64,000 bases of DNA from Actinokineospora fastidiosa. GTDB taxonomy: Bacteria; Actinomycetota; Actinomycetes; Mycobacteriales; Pseudonocardiaceae. The stretch's first letter is position 1. Each line of letters opens with the position of its first letter. Location: assembly GCF_014648415.1 (NCBI RefSeq), contig NZ_BMRB01000006.1:248001-312000 (forward strand), written 5' to 3'. The notes beneath the pieces were generated by a model that was not told where the DNA came from, did no database searches, and worked only from the letters and a program-made list of their open reading frames with translations. Below, one piece after another: positions 17,126 to 27,340 of the stretch. The translations under genes were made by a program, and so were the position numbers.

Positions 17126-18118
17126 GTGCAGGAGGAGTTCGAGGCAGCCGGGGTCCCGGGAAACCGAGCCCGGTCGTCTTTCGGCATCTTCGTGTCCTAC
17201 CGCCAGACCGACTCCACCCCTTGGGTCGGGCGGCTTGTCGAAGACCTCCGCGACTACTTCGGGCCCGACCGCGTCTACCGCTACACGGACTCGAACCGCT
17301 CGGCGCAGGACTACGTCCGGCAGATCATCGAAGCACTCTCGTCGGCAGATGCTGTCATCGCCGTTCTGGGCAGGCAGTGGCTTCACGCGGTTGATGAGAA
17401 GGGCCGACGCCGTCTGGATGACCCGGACGACCTCGTCCGGCTGGAGTTGGAGACCGCCCTCAGGAAAGGAACCACGCTGGTTCCGGTCCTGGTCGACGGC
17501 GCCACGATGCCCGCCGAGCACGAACTGCCCGAGAGCCTGCGGTCGCTCTCGCGTTCGCAGGGCATCTCGCTCACCGACCGGCACTGGAAGCACGACTTCC
17601 ACCAACTACTGCACGCGCTCGACAACCACGGCGTGCTTCCCTCCCGGAGCCCGAGGGCCGAGGAGCCCACAGCCCTCAAGAAGCAGCTCACCGACGTCCG
17701 CAGGTTCGAGCGGACGCTCCCCGCCCTGCCTCGGCAGACCTTCTCCAAGCTGGTCAGCGCAGTCCAACAACTGCGGTATCCCCAGCTCAGAGTGGACCGC
17801 GATGCGGCGGAAGTCGTGTTCACGGTCCTCGGCAAAGAGGTGCGGGCGGCGGTAGTCGACGGCACCGCGGGCAACTCGACCCTCAAAGTCAGCTTCACCT
17901 CGGTGCGGGGCAGGTTCTTCGCCGCGGGCACCGCGCTCGCGCTCGCCACGAACCCGGTGCTCGGCCTCACCTGGCCCGCCATCCGCGCGTGGGAGCGCCG
18001 CTTCGCCACCGGGTTCATCGACAACGTCGAGAGACTGCTGGACGGCCGGGGGATCGGGCCGGATTCGGCCCTGCCGCCCGGCGTGCAGTCGTGGCGCGAG
18101 AGAAGATGGAAGGTCTAG
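17126..18118 (+). CDS. TIR-domain protein, possible NADase effector
   Basis: A 330-residue protein with an N-terminal TIR domain (about residues 19-160) and an unrecognised C-terminal half. The TIR core shows FGIFVSYRQTDS, WVGRLVEDLRDYFG, DAVIAVLGRQWL and RRLDDPDDLVRLELETAL. Glu107 in that last motif is the likely catalytic residue of NAD-cleaving TIRs, and VPVLVDGATMP follows. The C-terminal half carries a hydrophobic stretch (FFAAGTALALATNPVLGLTW) that could contact a membrane. Start: GTG 17126, 5 nt after GGAGG. It is alone between the adenosyltransferase gene and a duplicated DUF2550 end. A defence or stress role is plausible but not shown by the sequence. Confidence 0.75.
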   Translation: MQEEFEAAGVPGNRARSSFGIFVSYRQTDSTPWVGRLVEDLRDYFGPDRVYRYTDSNRSAQDYVRQIIEALSSADAVIAVLGRQWLHAVDEKGRRRLDDPDDLVRLELETALRKGTTLVPVLVDGATMPAEHELPESLRSLSRSQGISLTDRHWKHDFHQLLHALDNHGVLPSRSPRAEEPTALKKQLTDVRRFERTLPALPRQTFSKLVSAVQQLRYPQLRVDRDAAEVVFTVLGKEVRAAVVDGTAGNSTLKVSFTSVRGRFFAAGTALALATNPVLGLTWPAIRAWERRFATGFIDNVERLLDGRGIGPDSALPPGVQSWRERRWKV

Positions 18119-18179
18119 CTACGACGCCCAGGGCTGCCGTCGCCCGGGCGGAGCGCTTTCCAGCCAGGACGGGACCCCG
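18119..18179 (-). pseudogene. remnant copy of the DUF2550 gene 3' end
   Basis: This stretch matches 19553-19613, the true 3' end of the DUF2550 gene, at about 90% by hand alignment (6 mismatches in 62). Read on the minus strand it still gives SWLESAPPGRR-Q-PWAS-stop against SWLESAPPGRRLPWAS-stop, with some changes in third codon positions. That is what a fragment of a related strain's DUF2550 gene would look like. It starts directly at the TIR gene stop codon. Confidence 0.8.
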
Positions 18180-18210
18180 GTGCTGTGGAAGCCCGGGGCC
18201 GGAGCGGTAG
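18180..18210 (+). pseudogene. remnant copy of the adenosyltransferase gene 3' end
   Basis: GTGCTGTGGAAGCC followed by CGGGGCCGGAGCGGTAG repeats the end of the adenosyltransferase gene (16912-16941). Both read V-L-W-K-P-G-A-G, with third-base differences in the last four shared codons and a 1-bp length change before TAG. The match is short, but it directly abuts the DUF2550 remnant. Confidence 0.6.
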
Positions 18211-18215
18211 TCCAG

Positions 18216-18237
18216 TCGGGGCGAAGTGCCGCCCCGA
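18216..18237. terminator. hairpin after the remnant junction
   Basis: TCGGGGCG (18216-18223) and CGCCCCGA (18230-18237) form an 8-bp stem with a 6-nt loop. It may be the carried-over terminator of the adenosyltransferase remnant, and would insulate the RiPP genes from TIR transcription. A second small hairpin, CGCCTG-CGCT-CAGGCG, lies at 18281-18296. Confidence 0.45.
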
Positions 18238-18349
18238 TCGGCTGATCTCGCGGCCCGGTGGGACCTTCGGCCCTGGCTGACGCCTGCGCTCAGGCGCTTC
18301 ATGGCGGGAGGCGGGCGCGTCGGGCGCCCCCGAGGAAAGGGGACACACC

Positions 18350-18589
18350 ATGACGTTCACGCTCGGCGACCCGGTTCCGGACAAGCGCGAGGTCAAGCAG
18401 ATGGCGCCGCCGGTGGTCCTCCGCGCGCAGCCCGACTCGTTCATCCCGCTGGAGAGCCCCGAGGACCTGCGGGCGTGGGAGGACGCCGTCCGCCAGACCA
18501 CCGGGGTCAAGATCGACGCCGCCAACCTGCGCGGCACCGCGTGCGAGACGTGTTCGGCCGGGTGCACCGACGACTGCGGCATGATGTGA
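18350..18589 (+). CDS. putative ATP-grasp-modified RiPP precursor peptide
   Basis: A 79-residue peptide with a charged leader (about residues 1-61, including FIPLESPEDLRAWEDAVR) and a compact C-terminal core, GTACETCSAGCTDDCGMM. The core holds four Cys (65, 68, 72, 76), Thr/Ser at 63, 67, 69 and 73, and Glu66, Asp74, Asp75. Thr/Ser plus Asp/Glu is what graspetide ligases join as esters; the Cys set is unusual. ATG start after GGAAAGGGG. The stop is 1 bp before the ATP-grasp gene, so precursor and enzyme are coupled. Not matched to a named precursor family; the product is unknown. Confidence 0.65.
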   Translation: MTFTLGDPVPDKREVKQMAPPVVLRAQPDSFIPLESPEDLRAWEDAVRQTTGVKIDAANLRGTACETCSAGCTDDCGMM

Positions 18590-18590
18590 C

Positions 18591-19529
18591 GTGATCTTGA
18601 CGATCACGATCCGGGACGACCTGCACACCATCGCCGTCCAGCACGCGGCGCGGAGCCGGGGGATCACCGACTTCCACATCGTCGAGTGCGACCACCTCAG
18701 TGGGCGGGCGAGTGTGACCTGGCGCTCCCACGGCACGCCGTCGGCGATCGTGCGGACCGCCGACGGCGTGTCGCTGCCCCTGGACGAGGTGTCCGTCCTG
18801 TGGTGGCGCCGGGTTCGCGCCGATCAGCGGGCGAGCGTGCACGCCGCTGACGACCACCAGCGCGCGCTCGTCAACAACGACTGCCGAGGCGCGCTCGCCG
18901 GGGCGCTGGCCGCGGGCTTCCACGGCCGGTGGGTGTCAGCGCCGGAAGCCACTGACCGCGCCGCCGACAAGCTCTACCAGCTCACCGTCGCCGCACGAGC
19001 GGGTTTCCGGGTGCCGCAGACCCTGGTGTCCCAGTCCCGCGACGAGGTGGTGGCCTTCGTCCGCGAGGTGGGACGCGTGATCGTCAAACCGGTGGTGGGC
19101 GCGAGCGGCCCCCTGGTGTTCACCCAGCACATCGACGACCCGGCGGCCATCCCCGACGCGTCGTTCGGCGTGTGCCCTGCCATCTACCAGGAATACATCC
19201 CCGGAACCCGCCACATCCGCCTCAACTGCTTCGGCGAGCGCATGCACGCTGCCCTCATCGAGACCGGCGATCTGGACTGGCGGCCCAACCTCAACGTCCC
19301 GATCTCCCGGTGGCCGGTGCCCGACGACATCGCCGACCTTGTCCTCCGCGTCCTGCGCCACCTCGGGCTGCGCATGGGCGTCATCGACCTCAAACTCACG
19401 CCGCAGGGCGAAGCCGTGTGGCTGGAGGTCAACCCGCAGGGTCAGTTCCTCTTCCTGGAACCTCTCATCGGCGAACCGCTCACCCAGCACTTCCTCGATT
19501 TCCTCATCACCGAACACACCGCGGCCTGA
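18591..19529 (+). CDS. ATP-grasp peptide maturase (MvdD/graspetide-ligase-like)
   Basis: A 312-residue ATP-grasp ligase with the layout of RiPP maturases: an N-terminal domain ending in VLWWRRVRADQ, where this class usually has a W-R motif; a central domain with the ATP-binding Lys in VIVKPVVGASG; YQEYIPGTRHIRL; and a C-terminal Mg/ATP site in GVIDLKL ... AVWLEVNPQGQFLF. Enzymes of this type form omega-ester or omega-amide links between Ser/Thr/Lys and Asp/Glu of the neighbouring precursor. The GTG start lies 1 bp after the precursor stop. No transporter, protease or methyltransferase accompanies it, so export and trimming would need outside enzymes. Confidence 0.75.
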   Translation: MILTITIRDDLHTIAVQHAARSRGITDFHIVECDHLSGRASVTWRSHGTPSAIVRTADGVSLPLDEVSVLWWRRVRADQRASVHAADDHQRALVNNDCRGALAGALAAGFHGRWVSAPEATDRAADKLYQLTVAARAGFRVPQTLVSQSRDEVVAFVREVGRVIVKPVVGASGPLVFTQHIDDPAAIPDASFGVCPAIYQEYIPGTRHIRLNCFGERMHAALIETGDLDWRPNLNVPISRWPVPDDIADLVLRVLRHLGLRMGVIDLKLTPQGEAVWLEVNPQGQFLFLEPLIGEPLTQHFLDFLITEHTAA

Positions 19530-19552
19530 ACACCGCCGGAGGCAAGGGAGGT

Positions 19553-19984
19553 CTACGAAGCCCAGGGCAGCCGTCGCCCGGGCGGGGCGCTTTCCAGCCA
19601 GGACAGGAAGCCGGTCAGGGTGTCCGGCCCCATCGCGATCTCGTAGCGGGTCTCGCCCAGCGCCACGTGGAGGACTCGGGCGCCCAAGGGCATCAGGGGG
19701 ATCTCGGCGCGCTGCGGGTCGCGGCGGTCGGCGATCTCCAGGCGGTCCCTGCGGATCACCAGGTTGGGGCCCGCGCGGAGGCTGAAGGCGCGGAACCAGG
19801 CGAACTCGTCGCCCTGGTAGCGGCCCACGCCGAGGTGCCAGCCCTTGCCGGTGTCGTCCACGCGGGTGCGGACCGAGACGTGGACGCCGCCCATGCGGAG
19901 CAGGCGCACGCGGCGGAAGACGAGCAGGAGGAGGGCGAGCATGACCGCGGCCAGGGCCAGGACCACCACGTCGCTGACGTTCAC
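19553..19984 (-). CDS. DUF2550 domain membrane protein
   Basis: A 143-residue protein with one N-terminal membrane helix (VVVLALAAVMLALLLLVF) and a small basic cytoplasmic domain: GGVHVSVRTR, GRYQGDEFAWFRAFSL, RRDRLEIADRRDP and the C-terminal GFLSWLESAPPG. This is the DUF2550 family, usually found directly after atpC in actinomycetes, as here. Function unknown. A second copy of its last 60 bp lies at 18119-18179. Confidence 0.88.
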   Translation of the reverse strand: MNVSDVVVLALAAVMLALLLLVFRRVRLLRMGGVHVSVRTRVDDTGKGWHLGVGRYQGDEFAWFRAFSLRAGPNLVIRRDRLEIADRRDPQRAEIPLMPLGARVLHVALGETRYEIAMGPDTLTGFLSWLESAPPGRRLPWAS

Positions 19985-20014
19985 CGGCCGCTCCCCCCGC
20001 TCGTCAGCGTCGCA

Positions 20015-20380
20015 TCAGGCCGCTGAGTCCGCGGCGCGGAGGCGGGCGGCGGCTCGGGCGCGTTCGTCGGCGTCCTCGGCCTGCAGGTCACGGCGGGCGG
20101 CGGCGACGTCGATCTCGCCGGACAGCTCGGCCGACTCGGCCAGGATGCTGACGTTGTCGGCGTTGACCGACAGGAAGCCGCCGTGCACGGCCGCGATGAC
20201 GGTCTCGCCCGCGGTCGTCGTGATCTTGACGACGCCACCCTCGACCAGCTGGCCCAGCACCGGCTCGTGCCCGGCCATCAGGCCGATCTCGCCCTCGGTG
20301 GTCTGCGCGACGACGAACGACGCGGAGCCCGACCACAGGCGGCGTTCCACGGCGACCAGCTGGACGGACATCTCAGCCAC
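20015..20380 (-). CDS. atpC: F1 ATP synthase subunit epsilon
   Basis: A 121-residue epsilon subunit of the F1 central stalk. It shows the N-terminal beta domain ([45 protein letters not shown]) and a short helical C-terminus rich in Ala/Arg. GTG start with GGAGAG 4 nt upstream; the longer frame to 20500 would cross a hairpin. It lies 149 bp after atpD, behind a strong stem-loop, and a possible own -10 (TAGACT, 20417-20412) is present, so its level may be set apart from the rest of the operon. Confidence 0.93.
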   Translation of the reverse strand: MAEMSVQLVAVERRLWSGSASFVVAQTTEGEIGLMAGHEPVLGQLVEGGVVKITTTAGETVIAAVHGGFLSVNADNVSILAESAELSGEIDVAAARRDLQAEDADERARAAARLRAADSAA

Positions 20381-20483
20381 GCGTCTCTCCTTCGGCTCGC
20401 GGTTAACGCGGAGTCTAGTCGGCGCCCGGACACCCGTCCGAGGCCACCCGGGTCGGTCCCGGGCCGTGCACTCCCAGTGACCA

Positions 20484-20514
20484 GGGGCCGGTGTCCACAA
20501 CGGACACCGGCCCC
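20484..20514 (-). terminator. stem-loop between atpD and atpC
   Basis: GGGGCCGGTGTCC (20484-20496) and its exact complement (20502-20514) form a 13-bp stem with a 5-nt loop, 15 bp beyond the atpD stop. It would act as a terminator, a partial attenuator or an mRNA-protecting 3' end inside the operon. Confidence 0.7.
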
Positions 20515-20529
20515 CAGACGGCGAGAGTC

Positions 20530-21966
<1,437 letters not shown>

Positions 21967-22917
21967 TTAGTCATCACTTCCTGCGGCAGCGGCAAGAGCC
22001 TCCACACCGCCGACGATCTCGCTGATCTCCTGGGTGATCTGCGCCTGGCGAACCTGGTTTGCCACGCGGGTGAAGCTGCGCACCAGCTCGTCGGCGTTGT
22101 CCGTCGCGGCCTTCATCGCCGTCCGCCGCGCCGCCGACTCCGACGCCGCCGACTCCAGCAGCGCCGCGTAGATGCGGGTGTTGATGTACTTCGGGAGCAG
22201 GTCGTCCAGCAGCTTCTCCGGACCCGGCTCGAACGAGTACGCCGACCTCAGCTCGGCGCGCGCGGCCGCGGCCTCCTCCTCGGAGGAGTACTCCAGCGCC
22301 AGCGGCGCGATCCGCTTGGCGATCGGCTTCTGCGACAGCATCGACACGAACTCGGTGTAGACGATGTGCAGCTCGTCGACACCCAGCACGCCGTCGGGAC
22401 CCGGGTTCTCGCCGTCATCGTCGGCGCCCGCGAGGAACGCCTCCACGACGGTGCGTCCGGCCTCGGCCGCCTCGGCGTAGGACGGCTTCTCGGAGAAGCC
22501 CGTCCACGACGCTGCCACCTTGCGCTGCCGGAACTTGTAGAAGTTCAGGCCCTTGCGGCCGACGACGTAGACCACCGGGGTCTTGCCCTGCTCGCGCAGC
22601 AGCGACTGCAGCTCCTCGGCGGCACGCAGCACGTTGGCGTTGTAACCGCCGCAGAGGCCGCGGTCGCTGGTGACCACGATGACGCCCGCCCGCTTGGGCT
22701 GCGCGCGCTCGGTCAGCAGCGGCGTGTCCACGTTGGCCACGCCGCTGGCGAGCAGGCTCAGCACCTTGGTGATCTCGTCGGCGTAGGGCTTGGACTGCTC
22801 CACCCGCGCCTGCGCCTTGCCGATCCGCGAGGTGGCGATCAGCTCCTGCGCCTTGAAGATCTTCTTGAACGACTGCGCGGACTTGATCCGCGCGCGGAGT
22901 TCACGGAGTTGGGCCAT
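21967..22917 (-). CDS. atpG: F1 ATP synthase subunit gamma
   Basis: A 316-residue rotor shaft subunit. The N-terminal helix [20 protein letters not shown] and the C-terminal helix with [40 protein letters not shown] match the family, which reaches into the alpha/beta barrel. An insertion with acidic and Gly residues ([13 protein letters not shown]) is present in the middle, as in many actinobacterial gamma subunits. Located 6 bp after atpA. Confidence 0.95.
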   Translation of the reverse strand: MAQLRELRARIKSAQSFKKIFKAQELIATSRIGKAQARVEQSKPYADEITKVLSLLASGVANVDTPLLTERAQPKRAGVIVVTSDRGLCGGYNANVLRAAEELQSLLREQGKTPVVYVVGRKGLNFYKFRQRKVAASWTGFSEKPSYAEAAEAGRTVVEAFLAGADDDGENPGPDGVLGVDELHIVYTEFVSMLSQKPIAKRIAPLALEYSSEEEAAAARAELRSAYSFEPGPEKLLDDLLPKYINTRIYAALLESAASESAARRTAMKAATDNADELVRSFTRVANQVRQAQITQEISEIVGGVEALAAAAGSDD

Positions 22918-22923
22918 ATCGGG

Positions 22924-24570
22924 TCACTTCTTCGGCGCGGTCTTGGCGACCTTGACGGTCTCCTGGCCGACCGCGCCCGCGTCCATGGCCTCGGCCTCCG
23001 CCTCGTTCACCACGACGGACGAGCCGTCGGAGGCGCGGAAGCCCTTCTTGAACTCCTCGATCGCGGCCACCATGCGCTCCTCGTTCTCCGAGGTCAGCTT
23101 GCCGGTGGTCTTGATCTCGTCGAGGATGCCCGCGTTGCGGTGCCGCAGGTTCTCCAGCAGCTCCGCCTCGAACCGGCGCACGTCGGCGACCGGGACCGAG
23201 TCCAGGTAGCCCTTGGTGCCGACGTAGATGGAGACGACCTGCTCCTCGACCGGCATCGGCTGGTACTGGCCCTGCTTCAGCAGCTCCATCATGCGGGTGC
23301 CGCGCTCCAGCTGGGCCTTGGAGGTGGCGTCCAGGTCGGAGGCGAAGGCGGCGAACGCCTCCAGCTCGCGGTACTGGGCCAGCTCGAGGCGCAGGGTGCC
23401 GGAGATGCTCTTCATCGCCTTGGTCTGCGCGGCGCCGCCGACTCGCGACACCGAGGTGCCGACGTTGACGGCCGGGCGCTGACCGGCGTTGAACAGGTCC
23501 GACTCCAGGAAGCACTGGCCGTCGGTGATGGAGATGACGTTGGTGGGGATGTAGGCCGAGATGTCGTTGGCCTTGGTCTCGATGATCGGCAGACCGGTCA
23601 TCGAGCCCGCGCCCTCCTCGTCGGAGAGCTTCGCGCAGCGCTCCAGCAGGCGCGAGTGCAGGTAGAAGACGTCACCGGGGTAGGCCTCGCGGCCCGGCGG
23701 GCGGCGCAGCAGCAGCGAGATCGCGCGGTAGGCCTCGGCCTGCTTGGTGAGGTCGTCGAAGATGATCAGGACGTGCTTGCCCTGGTACATCCAGTGCTGG
23801 CCGATGGCCGAGCCGGTGTAGGGGGCCAGCCACTTGAAGCCAGCGGAGTCCGACGCCGGGGCGGCGACGATGGTGGTGTACTCCATCGCGCCCGCGTCCT
23901 CCAGCGCGGACTTGACGCCCGCGATGGTGGAGCCCTTCTGGCCGACCGCGACGTAGATGCAGCGCACCTGCTGCTTCGGGTCGCCGGTGGCCCACGCCTT
24001 CTTCTGGTTGATGATCGTGTCGACGCAGACCGCGGTCTTGCCGGTCTTGCGGTCGCCGATGATCAGCTGGCGCTGGCCGCGGCCGATCGGGGTCATCGAG
24101 TCGATGGCCTTGATGCCGGTCTGCATCGGCTCGCCGACCGGCTGGCGCTGCACCACGGTGGGCGCCTGCAGCTCCAGGGCGCGGCTGGCCTCCGCGGTGA
24201 TCTCGCCGAGCCCGTCGATCGGGTTGCCCAGCGGGTCCACCACGCGGCCGAGGAAGCCGTCGCCGACCGGGACCGAGAGGACCCGGCCGGTGCGCTTGAC
24301 CTCCTGGCCCTCCTCGATCTTGTCGTAGTCACCGAGGATGGCGGCGCCGATCTCGCGCGCGTCGAGGTTCAGCGCGACACCGAGCACGCCGCCGGGGAAC
24401 TCCAGCAGCTCGTTGGCCATGGCCGAGGGCAGGCCCTCCACGTGGGCGATGCCGTCGCCGGTGTCGGCCACGACGCCGACTTCCTCCCGGTTGACATCCG
24501 GGGAGTAGCTGGAGACGTAGTTTTCGATCGCATTGCGGATCTCGTCCGACGAGATCGTCAGCTCCGCCAT
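22924..24570 (-). CDS. atpA: F1 ATP synthase subunit alpha
   Basis: A 548-residue non-catalytic nucleotide-binding subunit of F1. It shows the P-loop [24 protein letters not shown] and [13 protein letters not shown], and the N-terminal segment that contacts subunit delta. The C-terminal extension past the standard end ([19 protein letters not shown]) is typical of actinobacteria. ATG start, 41 bp after the atpH stop. Confidence 0.97.
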   Translation of the reverse strand: MAELTISSDEIRNAIENYVSSYSPDVNREEVGVVADTGDGIAHVEGLPSAMANELLEFPGGVLGVALNLDAREIGAAILGDYDKIEEGQEVKRTGRVLSVPVGDGFLGRVVDPLGNPIDGLGEITAEASRALELQAPTVVQRQPVGEPMQTGIKAIDSMTPIGRGQRQLIIGDRKTGKTAVCVDTIINQKKAWATGDPKQQVRCIYVAVGQKGSTIAGVKSALEDAGAMEYTTIVAAPASDSAGFKWLAPYTGSAIGQHWMYQGKHVLIIFDDLTKQAEAYRAISLLLRRPPGREAYPGDVFYLHSRLLERCAKLSDEEGAGSMTGLPIIETKANDISAYIPTNVISITDGQCFLESDLFNAGQRPAVNVGTSVSRVGGAAQTKAMKSISGTLRLELAQYRELEAFAAFASDLDATSKAQLERGTRMMELLKQGQYQPMPVEEQVVSIYVGTKGYLDSVPVADVRRFEAELLENLRHRNAGILDEIKTTGKLTSENEERMVAAIEEFKKGFRASDGSSVVVNEAEAEAMDAGAVGQETVKVAKTAPKK

Positions 24571-24611
24571 TGAGGATTCCTGCTCTCGCTTCGTATCTGG
24601 GTGGAAAGTTC

Positions 24612-25427
24612 TTAGGCGGCGAACCGGCGCCGCAGTGCGTCGAGCCTGCCCGCAACGCTGCCGTCGATGACCTCGTCGCCGACCCGCACGACCATCCCGC
24701 CCTGCAGGCCGGGGTCGACCTCGAGGTGCAGCGCGATGGGCCGGGCGTAGATCCGCTGCAGCGCGGTGGAGAGCCGGTCCTGCTGCTCCGCCGACAGCAC
24801 CGTGGCCGAGACGACGTGCGCGACCGAGCGCTCGCGCCGCTTGGCCGCCTCGGCGGCCAGCGCCTCGAGCCCGGACACGACGTCCCGCCCGCGCGGCTGG
24901 CCGATCAGGTTGTCCACCAGCGCCACCGTGGTGGCGTCGGTCTTCCCCTCGATCAGCCCGTGGATCAGGGCGAGCTTGCCCGCCTTGTCCGCGCCCCGGT
25001 CCGAGAGCACCTGCTCCAGCTCCGTCTGGCCCGCGATGATGCGGCCGAGCCGGAACAGCTCGTCCTCGACGGCGTCCAGGCGCCCCGCGCGCTCGGCGCG
25101 GACCAGCAGCGCGGTGGTGCCCAGCGCCTCCAGCCCGTCGACCAGGCCCCGGGGGCTCGACCAGCGCGCGACCACCGCGGCGACCACGACGTCGAGCGCG
25201 CCGTCGCCGATCTTGCCGCCCAGCAGCCCGCGGACCAGCCGCTCCCGGTCCGCGGGGTCGGTGGAGTGGTCGGCCAGCGCCCTGCGCAGGCCGATCTCCC
25301 GGTCGAGCAGGCCGACGACCGCGAACAGCTGCTCGCCGAGGTCGTCGACGGCGGCGCCCTCAAGGGTGTCGAGCAGCTTCAGCTCGACGGCGGCCAGGGC
25401 TTCCCGGCTCGCAGCTTGCAGTGCCAT
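24612..25427 (-). CDS. atpH: F1 ATP synthase subunit delta
   Basis: A 271-residue peripheral-stalk subunit linking F1 to subunit b. It is about 90 residues longer than the E. coli protein, as is usual in actinobacteria. The C-terminal domain shows [19 protein letters not shown] and [26 protein letters not shown]. It lies 15 bp after atpF. Confidence 0.93.
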   Translation of the reverse strand: MALQAASREALAAVELKLLDTLEGAAVDDLGEQLFAVVGLLDREIGLRRALADHSTDPADRERLVRGLLGGKIGDGALDVVVAAVVARWSSPRGLVDGLEALGTTALLVRAERAGRLDAVEDELFRLGRIIAGQTELEQVLSDRGADKAGKLALIHGLIEGKTDATTVALVDNLIGQPRGRDVVSGLEALAAEAAKRRERSVAHVVSATVLSAEQQDRLSTALQRIYARPIALHLEVDPGLQGGMVVRVGDEVIDGSVAGRLDALRRRFAA

Positions 25428-25442
25428 CGGTGTGTGCCCCTC

Positions 25443-25994
25443 TTACTTGTTCGCGGGAGCGGAGACCGAGTCCAGCTCGGACAGGAAGCGGTCGACGGTG
25501 CCCCGGCGCCGCGCCTCGTCCTCCAGGGACTCGCCGACGATCCGACCGGCCAGCGCGACGGCCTGCCGCCCGAGGTCGGCCCGCAGCTCGGCGACGATCT
25601 GCGCGCGCTGCGCTGCCAGCCGCGCCTCGCCCTGGGCGACGATGCGCGCCGCCTCTTCCTGGGCCTGCGCGCGCAGCTCTTCCTTGATCTGCTCGGCCTC
25701 GGCCCGCGCGTCGTCGCGGATGCGCGCCGACTCCGCCCGGGCCTCGGCCAGCTGCGCCTGGTACTGCTGCAGCGCGGCCTCGGCATCGGCCTGGGCCTGC
25801 TCCGCCTTCTTGATGCCGCCCTCGATCTTCTCGGTCCGCTCGGCGTAGAGCTTCTCGAAGCGCGGCGCCACGAACTTGGAGATGACGAACAGCAGCAGGA
25901 GGAAGGCCACGATGCCGAGGATGATCTCGGACGTGTGCGGAAGAACCGGGTTCAGCTCTCCCTCGGCCAGAATCAGCTCTGCCGTCAGGTTCAT
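25443..25994 (-). CDS. atpF: F0 ATP synthase subunit b
   Basis: A 183-residue stator subunit with one N-terminal membrane helix ([19 protein letters not shown]) and a long charged coiled coil rich in Ala, Glu, Arg and Gln that reaches up to F1. ATG start; placed between atpE and atpH in the usual order. Confidence 0.94.
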   Translation of the reverse strand: MNLTAELILAEGELNPVLPHTSEIILGIVAFLLLLFVISKFVAPRFEKLYAERTEKIEGGIKKAEQAQADAEAALQQYQAQLAEARAESARIRDDARAEAEQIKEELRAQAQEEAARIVAQGEARLAAQRAQIVAELRADLGRQAVALAGRIVGESLEDEARRRGTVDRFLSELDSVSAPANK

Positions 25995-26023
25995 GATGTC
26001 TCCCTACGCCGGATCAGACCTGG

Positions 26024-26266
26024 TCAGCCAGCGATGAAGAAGACGACCAGACCGATCAGTGCGAGCACCTCGGTGAGGACGAACGTGGTCCAGGCGATGC
26101 CCATGAGCTTGCTCTGGGCCTCCGGCTGACGAGCGGTGCCGTTGATGACGGCCGCCCAGATCAGACCGACACCGATACCCGGGCCGATGGCGCCGAGGCC
26201 GTAGCCGATGGCGGCGAGACCGGAGTTGATGCTTTCGGCCTGCTGGGCGAGAACGACTGCGCTCAC
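26024..26266 (-). CDS. atpE: F0 ATP synthase subunit c
   Basis: An 80-residue two-helix proteolipid that forms the rotor ring. Helix 1 has the Gly-rich packing run [14 protein letters not shown], the polar loop is ARQPEAQSK, and helix 2 carries the ion-binding Glu in [13 protein letters not shown]. This is a proton-type ring with no sodium-binding pattern evident. GTG start preceded by AAAGGGA. Confidence 0.95.
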   Translation of the reverse strand: MSAVVLAQQAESINSGLAAIGYGLGAIGPGIGVGLIWAAVINGTARQPEAQSKLMGIAWTTFVLTEVLALIGLVVFFIAG

Positions 26267-26291
26267 GTCTGTATATCCCTTTCCAACTCGG

Positions 26292-26338
26292 TCCGCGGGT
26301 GTCCCGCGGATCGGGGGCTTCTACTGAGTGTCCTCAGT
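26292..26338 (-). other. two hairpins between atpB and atpE
   Basis: TCCGCGGG-TGT-CCCGCGGA (26292-26310) and ACTGAG-TGTC-CTCAGT (26323-26338) are both perfect stems in the 80-bp gap ahead of atpE. Structures here could stabilise the atpE message or adjust subunit stoichiometry, since c is needed in many copies. Confidence 0.5.
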
Positions 26339-26346
26339 GGTCTTTC

Positions 26347-27129
26347 TCAGTGGTCCGACGCCAGTGCCTGGCCGATGTACACGGCCGACAGCAGCGCGAA
26401 GATGTAGGCCTGCAGCACCTGGATGAACGCCTCCAGGAAGGTCATCGCGATGGCGAAGACCCAGGAGATGATCGACACCGGCTTGAGCGGCCAGTCGGCG
26501 TGCAGCAGCAGGAACTCACCACCGAGGGTGAACACCAGCAGGATCAGGTGACCGGCGAACATGGCGCCGAAGACCCGGACCGCCAGCGTGATCGGGTTCA
26601 TGAAGAACTTCTGGAAGAACTCGATCGGCGTCAGCAGCAGGTAGACGGCCTTCGGCGCGCCCGCGGGGAAGAGCTGGTTCTTCAGGTAGCCCTTGAAGCC
26701 GTGCCGCCGGAAGCCCACGAAGTGGTAGACCGGGTAGACCACGAGAACCGCTAGGGCCAGCGGGAACGCGATGTGCGAGAACGTCGGGAACTGGATGACC
26801 GGGATGACGCCGAAGATGTTGTTCACCAGGATGAAGGTGAACAACGTGAGAATCAGGGGTACGAACGGCCTGAAATCCTTGGAACCGATCTGCTCCCGGG
26901 CGATGCTGTTGCGCCCGAAGTCGTAGACCGACTCGGCGGCGAACTGGAACTTGCTCGGGACGATCTTCATGTTGCGCGTGGCCAAGAGGAAGAAGCCCGC
27001 GATGATGATGACGGAGAGCACCACCAGCACCATCGGCTTCGTGACCGCGCCGAAGATCGGCGGGAGGAAAAAGTCCCGGACACCGGGCGGGTTGAACTCC
27101 TCGCCCTGCGCCAACACCAGCCTGCCCAA
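26347..27129 (-). CDS. atpB: F0 ATP synthase subunit a
   Basis: A 260-residue membrane subunit that forms the proton half-channels against the c-ring. The essential Arg lies in NPITLAVRVFGAMFAGHL, and the last helices are SIISWVFAIAMTFLEAFIQ and LQAYIFALLSAVYIGQAL. The start is taken as TTG 27129 because a perfect GGAAGGAG lies 7 nt upstream. An in-frame GTG at 27186 would add 19 residues but would put that ribosome site inside the coding region. Confidence 0.9.
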   Translation of the reverse strand: MGRLVLAQGEEFNPPGVRDFFLPPIFGAVTKPMVLVVLSVIIIAGFFLLATRNMKIVPSKFQFAAESVYDFGRNSIAREQIGSKDFRPFVPLILTLFTFILVNNIFGVIPVIQFPTFSHIAFPLALAVLVVYPVYHFVGFRRHGFKGYLKNQLFPAGAPKAVYLLLTPIEFFQKFFMNPITLAVRVFGAMFAGHLILLVFTLGGEFLLLHADWPLKPVSIISWVFAIAMTFLEAFIQVLQAYIFALLSAVYIGQALASDH

Positions 27130-27340
27130 CTGTGGGCTCCTTCCGGTTCTCCCGGCCGGCGTCGCGTCCGCCGGGGGAATCGTCACGATCAGGACGTAAA
27201 GTACCTGATGAACTCAGCCTGTCTTCAGGCGGCTGCCGGTTCATCCCGGGGCCTGACCAACCCACCCGGGACCACGGCCGCGCCGCCGCCCTCACCGGCA
27301 CCCTATCAGGGGACACCCGAAGCCGGGACAGACGTACTGC

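Noticed and set aside
16942-18118. TIR gene as part of a Thoeris system
   Set aside because: No second gene for a ThsA-like NAD-binding effector is beside it, and the ATP-grasp gene is not such a partner.
18591-19529. ATP-grasp gene as a housekeeping ligase (D-Ala-D-Ala, glutathione or RimK type)
   Set aside because: The N-terminal VLWWRR segment, length and 1-bp linkage to a Cys-rich small peptide fit RiPP maturases better.
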